In this document: in pieces, positions 35,798 to 44,926 of the stretch
Position numbering within the stretch: position 1 is the stretch's first letter
Layout of the letters: the number at the start of each line of letters is the position of its first letter
NCBI GenBank assembly: GCA_016180815.1
Contig: JACPAN010000002.1
Span: 1 to 64,000, forward strand
Length of the DNA stretch: 64,000 nucleotides
Direction: 5' to 3'
DNA from: Elusimicrobiota bacterium
Lineage (GTDB): Bacteria; Elusimicrobiota; Elusimicrobia; JACQPE01
The notes under the pieces: model-generated
Told to the model about the DNA's origin: nothing
The model's database searches: none
Seen by the model: only the letters and a program-made list of their open reading frames with translations
Made by a program: the position numbers and the translations under genes

Positions 35798-36859
35798 TTA
35801 CAGCGGTGGGCGGATGTAACCGGGGCGCACAATCAGGCGGCCAAACGCAGCCAATGTGTTAGGCCGTCCGGCCCTGATCCAGGCGTGCTCGATCAAGCGG
35901 GCCAAGGCCACGGAGCCCAGAGCCATGCGCTCTTCTATGATGGGCGCGAAATGCGGCGCGACGATACTGGGCGAAACCCGGCGCAAATAACCCCTCGCAT
36001 TGGGCGCTTTTCCGGGGATAATGGCGTAGCGGCTGTCGAGCTCGTAAATTTTATCGATGGATTTGTAGCTGTCCATTAAAACCCTCAGCGCGGTGCGCGC
36101 CGGATCCACCGGGTCCGTGATGTGAGACCACTCGCCCATTCTGGCTTTGGCCACGGCCAGCGAGCGCGAGCGCAGTTGATGATTGCGCGAGAGTTCATTG
36201 ACTAGTTTGGTTTCAAAATAGGAATGGATGCCCGCATGTCCGGAGCTGCGTCCGTTGTGATCATAAGTTGCATGGAACGGCTGCGCCGCATCCCCGACAT
36301 AATGGCCCATCAGTCCCGCGTTCAAACCAATGGTCGTGGACCGCCCGCGCCCCGGGGCCGCGGACGCCTCGAAGTCCGACGTTAATTGATTGTGAAGCTG
36401 GCGCACGCGCCACGGCGCGATGCCGTTTTCCCGAAACGTCATTTCCGGCCTGTCCGGCGGCGGGCGAAAGAGCCCTCTGGCCTGGTTCGGGTTGACGGGG
36501 AAGTGATCGCTGCCCGGCGACACCGAGTAGTTTTCCGAGTTGAGGTAATGCGTCGGGCCTTCCAATTCGTCGACCCCGATGCGCCGCCAGACAACGTCCG
36601 GTACCGTGCTGTAGTAGGCGAAATCTTCACTATGGCCGATGAAAAGGCGCCGCAATTCTTTGGGCAGCAGTTTGACGGCGTTGGTGGCGATGATGCGATG
36701 GCCCTCGGTGCCCCAGGGCCAGGCGGGCGCAACCGTTAATTGCAGAGTCAGGCCGAAGGCGACCAGGCGTTTGATGCTCGATGGTGATGGGATCAAGGCT
36801 TTATTATAGCTGGTCCTTTTCTGCTTTAATGGCCTTAATGCCCGTGGAAACAGCTTCAT
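35798..36859 (-). CDS. S1/P1 nuclease or zinc phospholipase C-like secreted protein
   Basis: The family signature is WGTEGHRIIATNAVKLLP just after the signal peptide; in S1/P1 nucleases the mature N-terminal Trp itself binds zinc. A second block, GHYVGDAAQPFHATYDHNG, followed by GIHSYFE, gives the His/Asp zinc ligands. It therefore probably cuts single-stranded nucleic acids or phospholipids outside the cell. From ATG 36859 the product is 353 residues, but TTG 36796 would give a shorter, more normal signal peptide and avoid overlapping the divergent hydratase gene; a TATAAT sits at 36803-36808 on the minus strand. Confidence 0.7.
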   Translation of the reverse strand: MKLFPRALRPLKQKRTSYNKALIPSPSSIKRLVAFGLTLQLTVAPAWPWGTEGHRIIATNAVKLLPKELRRLFIGHSEDFAYYSTVPDVVWRRIGVDELEGPTHYLNSENYSVSPGSDHFPVNPNQARGLFRPPPDRPEMTFRENGIAPWRVRQLHNQLTSDFEASAAPGRGRSTTIGLNAGLMGHYVGDAAQPFHATYDHNGRSSGHAGIHSYFETKLVNELSRNHQLRSRSLAVAKARMGEWSHITDPVDPARTALRVLMDSYKSIDKIYELDSRYAIIPGKAPNARGYLRRVSPSIVAPHFAPIIEERMALGSVALARLIEHAWIRAGRPNTLAAFGRLIVRPGYIRPPL

Positions 36860-37626
36860 TCGTCGGCAAGGAAAAAATCGGAACCGTCTGCGTTTTGCGC
36901 ATGAACCGGCCCCCATCGAACAACCTCAACGTTGATTTTCTGCGCCAGTTAAGAGGTCTTTTTCGCGAGGCCGCCCAGGATCGCGACACGCGCTGCTTGT
37001 TGCTCGCCAGCGCCTTGCCCAAATATTTTTCCGCGGGCATGGATATCGACGCCATCATCAACCTTCCTTTGGAGCGCCGCTTCGAACCCTTCGGCGAGCT
37101 TTTGGATTTATATCGGGAGATTACTTTGTTTCCTAAACCCAGCATCGCGGCCATCAACGGGTACGCTTTTTTGGGCGGCTGGATCATGGCCATGGGTTTT
37201 GATTTCCGCTATTTGGCCCAGGAAAACGGCAAAATCGCTTTAAGCGAGATCAAAATGGGCATTTCGCCGACGACCATGCTGATCCGGGCCATGACCGCCA
37301 TGGCCGCCAAACAGAGCTTGGTCAAGGAAATGGTGTTCACCGGCAAAACCCTGCTGGCCCAAGAAGCTCTGGATGGGGGATTCGTGGACAAACTGATTCC
37401 TAAAGATTCTCTTCACGAAGAAAGTTTAAGGGAGGCCCAGCGTCTGGCCGAGCTTCCCATGCACGCCTACGCCATGGTCAAGAAAAGCTACAAAGAAGCG
37501 CTGCTGGGCAACCTTGAGGCCGACATCAAAAAATCCAAGGAAGAATTTCTAAGCCTTATTTCCGGCCCTGAAGCTCAGGAAGGCTTCAAGGCCATGCAAG
37601 AAAAACGCCGCCCGAAATTTATTTAG
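36838..37626 (+). CDS. Enoyl-CoA hydratase/isomerase family (crotonase) protein
   Basis: From ATG 36838 the product is 262 residues with the crotonase layout: MNRPPSNNLNVDFLRQL, oxyanion-hole SAGMDIDAI, then INGYAFLGGWIMAMGFDFR and IALSEIKMGI. In classical hydratases the second block reads GGGCELA with a catalytic Glu; here that position is Met, while the later Glu (LSEIKMG) is kept. So the reaction may be isomerisation or another crotonase chemistry rather than simple hydration. A duplicate of its last residues lies at 38296. Confidence 0.8.
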   Translation: MPVETASFVGKEKIGTVCVLRMNRPPSNNLNVDFLRQLRGLFREAAQDRDTRCLLLASALPKYFSAGMDIDAIINLPLERRFEPFGELLDLYREITLFPKPSIAAINGYAFLGGWIMAMGFDFRYLAQENGKIALSEIKMGISPTTMLIRAMTAMAAKQSLVKEMVFTGKTLLAQEALDGGFVDKLIPKDSLHEESLREAQRLAELPMHAYAMVKKSYKEALLGNLEADIKKSKEEFLSLISGPEAQEGFKAMQEKRRPKFI

Positions 37627-37637
37627 GCCGGACGATT

Positions 37638-38234
37638 TCACGGCGCGATTGTTTGCGGCGGGTCGGATTTTTCTCCGCGATTAAGCCATTCCAAGCGGCG
37701 GAACGAACAGGTCCAGAGCCTGGGGTCGATATCCTTCATCAGGGCTCGGGCCATGCCCCTGACGCCTTGGCAGGCAGCGGCGAAGTAAGGCCTGGGGTTT
37801 TCAGGGAAATCAGAGGCTTCCCGGCTCTCCGGCAAAAGGCCCAGACGCCGCAATTCATTTCCCAGCCGCTCGTGCTGGCGCTTAAATTCATCCCACTCGC
37901 TGACGGCGATTTGCCTGGTGAAGCTTTCGGTCAGGTAGCGGACCGTATTGGAGCAAAGCTCATCCGTCGTCTCGTGGATGGTTTTCGTGGCTGATCTCCC
38001 TTCGCCCGCATCTTTTGCGGCTCGACGCTCCAGTAAGCTCTCCTCGGCTTCGGGTTCCGGCGGCGCGTAAACCGTCAACGCCTCATTGAGCAGTTCGCAG
38101 TTCCGCCTTAACGAATCGGCGTATCGCTGAACGGTCTCGGCAGGAAGGTTGACGCTGAGTTTGACGCCGGCTTCAGGCGCGGCCAACGGTAGGGAAATCA
38201 AAAAAACGCCGATCGCGGGCCGTTTTAAAGACAT
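37638..38234 (-). CDS. Hypothetical exported helical protein
   Basis: This 198-residue protein has a signal peptide (AIGVFLISLPLAAPEAG). The mature part is helical and charged with three Cys (NCELL, LCSN, ACQGV) plus one in WTCSFRRLEW. No family recognised. It converges on the hydratase gene 11 bases away. Confidence 0.5.
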   Translation of the reverse strand: MSLKRPAIGVFLISLPLAAPEAGVKLSVNLPAETVQRYADSLRRNCELLNEALTVYAPPEPEAEESLLERRAAKDAGEGRSATKTIHETTDELCSNTVRYLTESFTRQIAVSEWDEFKRQHERLGNELRRLGLLPESREASDFPENPRPYFAAACQGVRGMARALMKDIDPRLWTCSFRRLEWLNRGEKSDPPQTIAP

Positions 38235-38295
38235 TGAGTCTATGGTAACAGGAATATCCGCTCGATGCCAAGGGAGGTCCGCCGGCCATCATCAA

Positions 38296-38343
38296 CTTTT
38301 TATCGCGGCGATTCAGGAAAAACGCCGTCCAAAATTCGTTTGA
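38296..38343 (+). pseudogene. 3'-end remnant of an enoyl-CoA hydratase gene
   Basis: The frame ending at TGA 38343 encodes IAAIQEKRRPKFV. It matches the C-terminus of the complete hydratase about 700 bases upstream (FKAMQEKRRPKFI), also at the nucleotide level (GAAAAACGCCG shared). No catalytic part remains; the frame upstream carries no crotonase motif. It is probably the scar of a tandem duplication largely deleted by the gene now at 37638-38234. Confidence 0.55.
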
Positions 38344-38390
38344 ATCCCCGGCCTATGGCCGTTGCCGCAAATCTCTGTTAGACTTTCGTT

Positions 38391-39413
38391 ATGAAATTCC
38401 CTTATTTTTCGGCGCCTGTCATCGCTTTTGGATTTGTATGTTTTTTGGGATTCGACGCCGTCGCCCACGGCACGGGGGAGAAGAGCAAAGTGATGGAAAC
38501 CAGCTGTCCGGGCAGGGACGCCGAAGATAGAAACGCCTGGAATCTTAGAAGGCTTAATGTCCCCGATGCCTGGAGCGCGGCTCCGGGCGAGGGCGAAGGC
38601 GTCAAGGTCGGCATCCTCGATACCGGCATCCGGGAAGACCCGGACGTTGAGGGCATCGAGGTGGAGGATTTGACGCCGGAGCGTGACGGCGACCCGATGC
38701 CTCGCGGATTCGACCGGGTCAATCACGGCACCGCGGTCGCGGGCATCATCGCCGGCAGAATCAACGGCGAGGGCATCGCCGGCATCGCCCCGGGCGCCAC
38801 GGTCAAAATGTACAAGGTTTTCGATGAGGGCGAAGGCAGCTTTCTAAACATCATCACGCGCGGCATTCTGGCGGCGGCCGCGGACGGGATGAATGTGTTG
38901 AACATCAGCATCGCTTCCGACGGTGAGGGAAAATCGTTTCGATTGCCCAGCGCGTTTATTTCGTCGGTTCATACGTTGAAGCAAACCCTTGCCTTGAAAA
39001 GAGCGGTGGACTTGGCCTATCGGCAAAATATGCTGATCGTGGCCGCGGCGGGTTACCGCGCCCAAGAGGAGTACCCGTGCAAGTTTCCCAAGGTTCTTTG
39101 CGTCGCGGCGCAAAATTGTTCCGGCGCGCCTTCGGTGTTTACCGCCGGGATTCCTCATATCGACGAGCGGGCGCCGGGTGAACACCTTCGGGTGGCCGGC
39201 GAATCGGGTTTTGTGGAAGGCAATTCTTACGCCGCTCCCCATGTGACGGGTTTGATCGCTTTGGCCATGTCCTGCAACCCGGACCTCAAGAACAATGTCG
39301 GGGGAATTCAGAGCTTGTTGGCGCAGAGCCGCAACGGGGATTTTATCGACGCCGCGGCGTTCCTTGATTCGGCCGGTTGTTTGTCTTCAGGACAAGAGCC
39401 TGCCCGCGAGTAG
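38391..39413 (+). CDS. Secreted S8 family (subtilisin-like) serine protease
   Basis: This 340-residue protein has a signal peptide and a complete triad: Asp in VGILDTGI, His in NHGTAVAGIIAG, Ser in GNSYAAPHVTG (the usual GTSMAAPH with N-S-Y). The oxyanion Asn region appears as IVAAAGYRAQ, where the usual AAGN is AAGY, so the oxyanion Asn may be displaced or missing. The chain is short, with little propeptide, and several Cys suggest disulfides. A non-coding gap of 65 bases separates it from the M48-like gene. Confidence 0.85.
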   Translation: MKFPYFSAPVIAFGFVCFLGFDAVAHGTGEKSKVMETSCPGRDAEDRNAWNLRRLNVPDAWSAAPGEGEGVKVGILDTGIREDPDVEGIEVEDLTPERDGDPMPRGFDRVNHGTAVAGIIAGRINGEGIAGIAPGATVKMYKVFDEGEGSFLNIITRGILAAAADGMNVLNISIASDGEGKSFRLPSAFISSVHTLKQTLALKRAVDLAYRQNMLIVAAAGYRAQEEYPCKFPKVLCVAAQNCSGAPSVFTAGIPHIDERAPGEHLRVAGESGFVEGNSYAAPHVTGLIALAMSCNPDLKNNVGGIQSLLAQSRNGDFIDAAAFLDSAGCLSSGQEPARE

Positions 39414-39478
39414 GGCGAAGATAGCGAGCGTTGAGCTTCGGACAATGGCGCAAATGACCAATATCAAATGAGGAACCG

Positions 39479-40309
39479 ATGAGATCAACCGCCCTCGCTG
39501 TTGCCGCTTTATTTTTAACGCTGAATCAAGGCGGTCTTTATTCGGCCCAAGAAGTGGGCAGAGGATGCTTCCTGGACGATTCCTTGCGTGTCCCCGCCGC
39601 GGATCGAAGAGCGCCCGTCATCGCGGTATTCACCGAGTTGTGCGAAGCGGCTGATCTCCCCGTTGATGTCGCTTTGCATTACGATTCTTGGGGATCGGTC
39701 ATCGGCGCCGCCGCCGGTCAGGATGACGATAATAACGGGCTCATTTATTTCAGCGCAAGCATTTTTGAGTTGGCCGATCATCGCGATGAGTTCGCCCAAA
39801 TTCTCGCCCATGAACTCGGGCACATTAAACATGAACACGTTGATTTGACCAAAGAGAACGCAGCCGTCAAAAAAGTCGCGGAGGATTGGTGCGACCGGCA
39901 ACCCGGCAACCAGAATGACGATCATTATTGTTCTTCCGCCATCGAGTTGACGATTCCGGATATTTTCGACAAAAGCCGGGCATTCGAGGAGGCGCCGGAG
40001 GCTCTGCAAGAGCGATTGATCGGTTTTGTCGAAGACCAAGAAACCTCGGCGGATGATTATGCCTGCGGCCTGATGATTAAAGCCGGCTATAATCCCCGCC
40101 GGGCCGCCCAAGTTTTTATCGCCGCGGGGGATTTCCTTTTTGAATTAACGCGAGGATTGTCCGGCCATCTCAAAGGCGCAGAGGATTACCACCCTGCTTC
40201 CGTGGACCGAGGCTGGAGAACTTTCACTTGCGACGGCGGGTCAGCCAGATCATCCGCCGGCAAGTCTAAAGCAAAAAGCAAAAGAAAGGCCAAAGGAAAA
40301 AAACGTTAA
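39479..40309 (+). CDS. Secreted M48-like zinc metallopeptidase
   Basis: This 276-residue protein has a signal peptide (STALAVAALFLTLNQGGLYSA). The zinc site is AQILAHELGHIKHEH near residue 115, and QETSADDYACGLMIKAGYNP supplies the third ligand Glu as in M48. HPASVDRGW near the end is the usual HPxxxxR motif. A Lys/Ser-rich tail follows. It is probably a soluble periplasmic BepA- or LoiP-like quality-control protease. No membrane helices beyond the signal. Confidence 0.85.
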   Translation: MRSTALAVAALFLTLNQGGLYSAQEVGRGCFLDDSLRVPAADRRAPVIAVFTELCEAADLPVDVALHYDSWGSVIGAAAGQDDDNNGLIYFSASIFELADHRDEFAQILAHELGHIKHEHVDLTKENAAVKKVAEDWCDRQPGNQNDDHYCSSAIELTIPDIFDKSRAFEEAPEALQERLIGFVEDQETSADDYACGLMIKAGYNPRRAAQVFIAAGDFLFELTRGLSGHLKGAEDYHPASVDRGWRTFTCDGGSARSSAGKSKAKSKRKAKGKKR

Positions 40310-40326
40310 GGCGCGGTCCGGAAAAT

Positions 40327-40752
40327 TTATCTCTCGCCGAAAATTTTCCAGTCAAACGAGAAGCGCCCGGGTCCCGCTAGAATAAACAATAGCGAGACGC
40401 AAAGATAAACCGCCGCCGGTTCATAAGAGCCGCCGGGCCCCTGAGCCACGAACGGATCGTGAAACACCATGGCGTGCATATAAACCGCTACGGCCATGGT
40501 GCAGGCCAGGCCGAAGGACGCCAACGGCGTCAACAAACCCAGTGCCCACGCCAATCCGCCCCCGAATTCCGATAACGCGGCCAAGGCTTGGAAAAACCCC
40601 GGAATGCTCGCATTGTCGCCCATCCACTCGAACGGGTTTTGAATTTTGCCCCAGCCGTGGTGCATAAACGCCAAGCCCGCCGCCAAGCGAAGAATCAGCA
40701 ATCCTGCGGACGCTCTCGCGGACAACGACGGCGGTCTGAATAATTGTTTCAT
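40327..40752 (-). CDS. DoxX family membrane protein
   Basis: This 141-residue protein has four hydrophobic helices and the DoxX pattern: LLILRLAAGLAFMHHGWGKIQNP, then IPGFFQALAALSEFGGGLAWALGLLTPLASFGL. The HHGWGK and E-GG positions are characteristic. The function of DoxX-type proteins is only loosely defined (quinone or thiosulfate redox links have been proposed). It stands alone between the convergent M48 gene and the scramblase-like gene on the same strand. Confidence 0.85.
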   Translation of the reverse strand: MKQLFRPPSLSARASAGLLILRLAAGLAFMHHGWGKIQNPFEWMGDNASIPGFFQALAALSEFGGGLAWALGLLTPLASFGLACTMAVAVYMHAMVFHDPFVAQGPGGSYEPAAVYLCVSLLFILAGPGRFSFDWKIFGER

Positions 40753-40803
40753 GCGTCAACAATAACGCGCTTGGGAGGGCTTGTCAAGCCGTTTGTTTGT
40801 TGT

Positions 40804-41445
40804 CTAATCGGAGCCTAAAATACCGATCTGAGATTGGTTGTCTTCGAAATAATCGAAATCCAAGGCAATCGCCGCTCCTAGAATCACGGCCTTGCCGCGC
40901 GATTCTTGGGGCGCGTTGCCGTCAAGGACGACGGCAAAACGATCCGCATCCGTGAACGCTTCCTTAAGGATTCCGCCCCATTTTTTGGTGATGGTCCCCA
41001 TCGCCTTTTCCGAGGCGTCCAGAAGATCGAATTTCCAAATCCTAAAGAATCCGGCATGGACATGCCCAAGAAGACCGCCGGATTCATTTTTAATATCGTA
41101 CCTGCGGCTCAACAGCCTGAAACGCCGGTGAACGGCGCCCAGCGCCGTGGCGTTGCCGTCGTCGACATAGGTTGAGGAGAAAAACCAGAACCATGGCCGG
41201 CGGATTTTTAAAATAGGTTTTTTTTCGAGATCAAGGACCAGGGCGGTGAAAGGGCGGTGGCCTCTTAAAATAAGCCTCTTTAAAAATTGAAGAACGCCCG
41301 AACCCTCCTCAACGATGTAGCCTAATTCACGGCCGTCTTCGGCATGAATCGCGTATTTGTTTTTTGTTTCCCAGCCGACCAAAATTTCGCCCCAATGTTT
41401 TTTCTGCTGGATGACCCAAAGTTTACGATCAAGCAAGTCGGACAT
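40804..41445 (-). CDS. Scramblase/LURP-one-related protein
   Basis: This 213-residue protein matches the phospholipid scramblase-related fold: LQFLKRLILRGHRPFTALVLD, KPILKIRRPWFWFFSSTYV, then GTITKKWGGILKEAFTDADRFAVVL and ILGAAIALDFDYFEDN. The KxWxGxxKEAFTDAD stretch is the most diagnostic. Bacterial members form a tubby-like beta barrel; lipid scrambling is not proven for them. The start at 41445 leaves a 51-base gap to the next gene. Confidence 0.8.
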   Translation of the reverse strand: MSDLLDRKLWVIQQKKHWGEILVGWETKNKYAIHAEDGRELGYIVEEGSGVLQFLKRLILRGHRPFTALVLDLEKKPILKIRRPWFWFFSSTYVDDGNATALGAVHRRFRLLSRRYDIKNESGGLLGHVHAGFFRIWKFDLLDASEKAMGTITKKWGGILKEAFTDADRFAVVLDGNAPQESRGKAVILGAAIALDFDYFEDNQSQIGILGSD

Positions 41446-41496
41446 GTTCGTTCCTTATTCTTTACCCCATGAAAGCGGCGAATGCAAGGGTTGGGT

Positions 41497-43860
41497 TTAA
41501 TTCGGGACCGGCTGCTTGCGCATGAAATGAAGCGCGGCGCCCGCGAGGATATAGCAGAGGCCCCCGGCCTTCATGGCTGCGTCAAAGCCCCATCCCATCG
41601 CCAGGCAAACGCTTAACACCGAGGCGATGACGGAGCCCGCGCCGTTGATCGCCCAGAACCAGGGCGCATGCGCCGGCCAGCGGGCCAAGGCCAGCTTCAT
41701 GCCGGTGGGAAACAGCATGCCCATCACAAAGCCCAGGGGGATCAGAAATCCCAGGGCCGCCAGGATTCGCGCGGCCACGCCCATGTGTTCGAAGCTCCGC
41801 AGCGCAGCCGGCTGAACGCCGATCGTCAGGGCCACCAGCGTCACAAGAATTATGGCGGGAAGAACGGATATTTTTTTCCAAACCATCGCGCCCAGGCCGC
41901 TGGCCAAGAGCAGGGCAAAAAGCACGACCGTGGTGCTGTACACCGGATGCCCCAGAAAAATCACCAGGCGCTGAAGCTGGGCGGTTTCAATGAGGATATA
42001 GCCGAACCCGATGGAGGCGAAAAAAACCAAGGGCGGCCAGCCTTCGGAAAAAGAAAGGGGGGTTGTCTTGGACCGAAGCAGAAGCGGCGCCGCAATCAGA
42101 GCCGAGCCCAAAAGAACGCTCAAGCCCAGCAGCACCACCAGCATCAAGGCCGCCTCAAAATTAAACGCCTGCTCCACGAAGCGGTCCCGCCAGTTGCCGA
42201 ACACATCTTTGAGCCTGAGCATTTGGAAAAAATAGGGGCGGTTGTCCGTGGGTGGCGATAAATCCAGCGGCAGGCTTTCGTAATACGCGGGGTTGTCCGC
42301 ATTGGCCATCATGTCGCGAAACAGCTCGGTTTTCGCGAGTTCCGGCTCCTGCACGATTTCAAATTCCAGTTTTTTGGCCGCTGCGCGCAGATTGCGCAAG
42401 TCCTCTTTATCGAACGGCCGCTTGGAAACCAAAATGGTTCCCGCGGGCGGCTGGGTCCGGGTTCCCATGCTTTTAATCACGGCCACATGCGCCTGAGGAT
42501 TCCTGACGCCCTCTTTTTTAAGCGTGGCCCCGGCCAAAGCCGCGAGCCGCAGCAACTGGGCCGGATACCCGGGTTCATACCATCGGTTGAAGGACAAAAT
42601 GCCGTCCGGGTTTAACCGGTCCCAGAATATTTTCCACGCTTCCACCGTGTACAAGCTGTTTTCCGCCAAGGTGAAGGCCCCGGCCGATGTCGCGGACCAT
42701 GTGGCGATGCAGGACGCCTGAATAATGCCGAAGGTTTTTTTTGTTCCGGCCAAAACGCTTCTGGCGTCGTCGTTGATGACGGTGACGCCGGGCATCCGGT
42801 CCAGGTGTCCGGTGAAATCTCCGTATTCGCCGTTGACGAATTTCAAAATTTTATCGTTGATTTCCGCGCCGGTGACGGAGGCCTGGCCGAATACCTTGGC
42901 GGTCAGGATATCGCGTCCGCCGCCCACGCCGATGACGAACACGTCGGTATTTTTGCGCACGTGATGCGCGATGGCCGTGACATCGTATTTCAGATGCTCC
43001 AGGGCCTCCAACCGGCCGTCGTTCTTCGTCATCACCGTGCCGGAAACCCCATCGATATCGATTTCAATTTCGCCGATGGGCTCTTTGGCGCGATAGGCGT
43101 TGCTGATGCCCCAGTTATACGGCTGCTCCGTCCATCGAAAGCCCACGACCGCGATCCGGGAAAACGCGTTCCAGGCTTCCTCCATGGGTTGGGAATGCCT
43201 GTTTTTAACCCATTCCACCCTCACCGGACGGTAAAACAAATTGCCCATCATGACCAGCGTCAGCAGAAAAAACGCGGTCGCCGAGCGCCGGTAATGAAGT
43301 CGGCTGCCCGCGGCTTTAGCGAAGCAAATGCCCGCCGCAGCGGCCAAGGCTCCGGCTAAAAAAACAGCGGTGGGCCCGTCCAAATTATTGAGCACGGGAA
43401 AAACCAGAAACGCGCCCAAGGCCGCGCCCGCTAAATCCGCGCCGTAGAGCGTATTGAGTTTGCCTGGAAAACGCGTCAGGCAAAGGCAGATGATGATGCC
43501 GCTGATGAAAAACGGGGCCGCGATGGCCAGATAAATGAGCAAGGTGGAGAAAATGCCCACCCCGCTTAAGCGCGGGTGGAAGGGAATGGACAGGTAAGTC
43601 AGAAGCGCCAGGTCAACGGCCAGGCCCATCACCATGGCCAAGCCGGCCATGCGCTTGGACAGATTCGCTTCCTGGAAATGATGGCCCCATAAAAATACCG
43701 CGATCGCGCCCGCGGTCAGCCCGAACATGGTGACCGAGATCGCGAAAAAGGCGAAGTAGTACCAGGTTGAAACGCTGAACAGCCGGGTCCAAAGAATTTC
43801 GAGCATCAATGTGCTCAGGCTGGTGAGGAACAGGCCGCAATACAGATGGGGAAATTTCAA
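41497..43860 (-). CDS. Membrane-fused spermidine synthase-like protein
   Basis: This 787-residue protein has about six N-terminal helices beginning SLSTLMLEILWTRLFS, a central spermidine-synthase-like Rossmann domain, and a C-terminal bundle of about six to seven helices. The SAM/dcSAM site is VFVIGVGGGRDILTAKV, followed by ASVTGAEINDKIL and VINDDARSVL. The later block reads QASCIATWSATSAGAFTLAEN, where polyamine synthases have a conserved Asp-containing motif, so the substrate may not be putrescine. Such fusions are widespread and poorly characterised. Confidence 0.75.
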   Translation of the reverse strand: MKFPHLYCGLFLTSLSTLMLEILWTRLFSVSTWYYFAFFAISVTMFGLTAGAIAVFLWGHHFQEANLSKRMAGLAMVMGLAVDLALLTYLSIPFHPRLSGVGIFSTLLIYLAIAAPFFISGIIICLCLTRFPGKLNTLYGADLAGAALGAFLVFPVLNNLDGPTAVFLAGALAAAAGICFAKAAGSRLHYRRSATAFFLLTLVMMGNLFYRPVRVEWVKNRHSQPMEEAWNAFSRIAVVGFRWTEQPYNWGISNAYRAKEPIGEIEIDIDGVSGTVMTKNDGRLEALEHLKYDVTAIAHHVRKNTDVFVIGVGGGRDILTAKVFGQASVTGAEINDKILKFVNGEYGDFTGHLDRMPGVTVINDDARSVLAGTKKTFGIIQASCIATWSATSAGAFTLAENSLYTVEAWKIFWDRLNPDGILSFNRWYEPGYPAQLLRLAALAGATLKKEGVRNPQAHVAVIKSMGTRTQPPAGTILVSKRPFDKEDLRNLRAAAKKLEFEIVQEPELAKTELFRDMMANADNPAYYESLPLDLSPPTDNRPYFFQMLRLKDVFGNWRDRFVEQAFNFEAALMLVVLLGLSVLLGSALIAAPLLLRSKTTPLSFSEGWPPLVFFASIGFGYILIETAQLQRLVIFLGHPVYSTTVVLFALLLASGLGAMVWKKISVLPAIILVTLVALTIGVQPAALRSFEHMGVAARILAALGFLIPLGFVMGMLFPTGMKLALARWPAHAPWFWAINGAGSVIASVLSVCLAMGWGFDAAMKAGGLCYILAGAALHFMRKQPVPN

Positions 43861-43912
43861 AGTGGCTTGACTATATAAAATCCGATTTTAACCGGACTTT
43901 TTGCGGCCTGAT

Positions 43913-44875
43913 TTAGCGCGGCGCTCTAACCAGGCGAAAGCCCGTGTCGTTGCCTTTGTAGCCGGGCTCGCTTTCGAGGCGGCCGGCCGAGCGCAGGGAG
44001 CCGGCCGGCGTGTTCCAGGCGCCGCCGCGGATCACCCGCGTGCGTCCGGCGGCGGGGCCCGTGGGATCGGCGGCGACGGCTTCAAAATCCGTCAAGCCGT
44101 AATTGGCGTCATAAAAATCCTGGGTCCATTCCCAAACATGGCCGTGCATGCCGTAGAGGCGAAAGGGGTTGGCTCTTTTGGAGATGACGGAGTGGGTCCG
44201 GCCCCCGGCATTGTATTCATGCCAGGCGTGGCGGTCGAGCAAATCGGTTTCGTTGAACCCGAACGAATAGGGAAAATGCGCGGGCCGCTGGGCGCGCGCC
44301 GCGTATTCCCACTCGGCTTCGGTGGGCAGCCGGTAGGTGTATCGGCTTTGGCTGTTGTTGAGCGCGTTGATGAATTCCTGCGCTTCATCCCAGGAAACCG
44401 TTTCCACGGGCTGATGCGCGCATAAAGCGACGCCGTACAAGGCCCTGAAGCCGCCGCTATCGCAATCATTTCTTTGCCTGAACCCTGAGGGATTTTTCCC
44501 CGTGGCCAGGAAATATTGAATCTGCGTCACTTCCGTGGCCTGCATCTCAAAATCCGCGCTGAGCCGGACCGGATGCCGGGTTTCATTGGGCCCCCGGCCT
44601 TCTTCGTTGGCCGGGCTGCCCATTTGAAATTCTCCGGCCGGAATCCGGATGAATCGCGCGGCCAGGCCCACTTTTTTTCTGTTTAAGGCGTCGGCCGGGT
44701 TCGGGACATTCGTTTGACCGGCCTGAGGCCGGACGCTGCGGCTTTTGGCAGCCGCCGGTTCAAAAGCCTTTTGCGCTTGCCCGGCGGCTGAATCCGGACT
44801 TTTGGCGTCGCTCGCCCCGGCCAAAGCGCCGAATATCAGCGCCGCTGAAATGACGGTTAAACCGGTTATTTTCAT
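43913..44875 (-). CDS. FGE-sulfatase (SUMF1-like) domain exported protein
   Basis: This 320-residue protein has a signal peptide (LTVISAALIFGALAGASDA). The domain begins FIRIPAGEFQMGSPANEEGR, continues EMQATEVTQIQYF, and has PVETVSWDEAQEFINALN, YRLPTEAEWEYAAR and TRVIRGGAWNTPAGSLR, all standard FGE-sulfatase landmarks. True formylglycine-generating enzymes need a Cys pair in the C-terminal region, which is not seen, so this is likely a structural or binding relative rather than a sulfatase activator. No sulfatase is nearby. Confidence 0.8.
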   Translation of the reverse strand: MKITGLTVISAALIFGALAGASDAKSPDSAAGQAQKAFEPAAAKSRSVRPQAGQTNVPNPADALNRKKVGLAARFIRIPAGEFQMGSPANEEGRGPNETRHPVRLSADFEMQATEVTQIQYFLATGKNPSGFRQRNDCDSGGFRALYGVALCAHQPVETVSWDEAQEFINALNNSQSRYTYRLPTEAEWEYAARAQRPAHFPYSFGFNETDLLDRHAWHEYNAGGRTHSVISKRANPFRLYGMHGHVWEWTQDFYDANYGLTDFEAVAADPTGPAAGRTRVIRGGAWNTPAGSLRSAGRLESEPGYKGNDTGFRLVRAPR

Positions 44876-44926
44876 GACAACGGTTATTTTACCAACTCCC
44901 CGCGCCGGGAACAGGAACCCATCCGA

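Noticed and set aside
43866-43900. Terminator between the FGE-sulfatase-like and spermidine-synthase-like genes
   Set aside because: Only a four-base stem (TCCG/CGGA) with a weak T-run could be found, too little to support.
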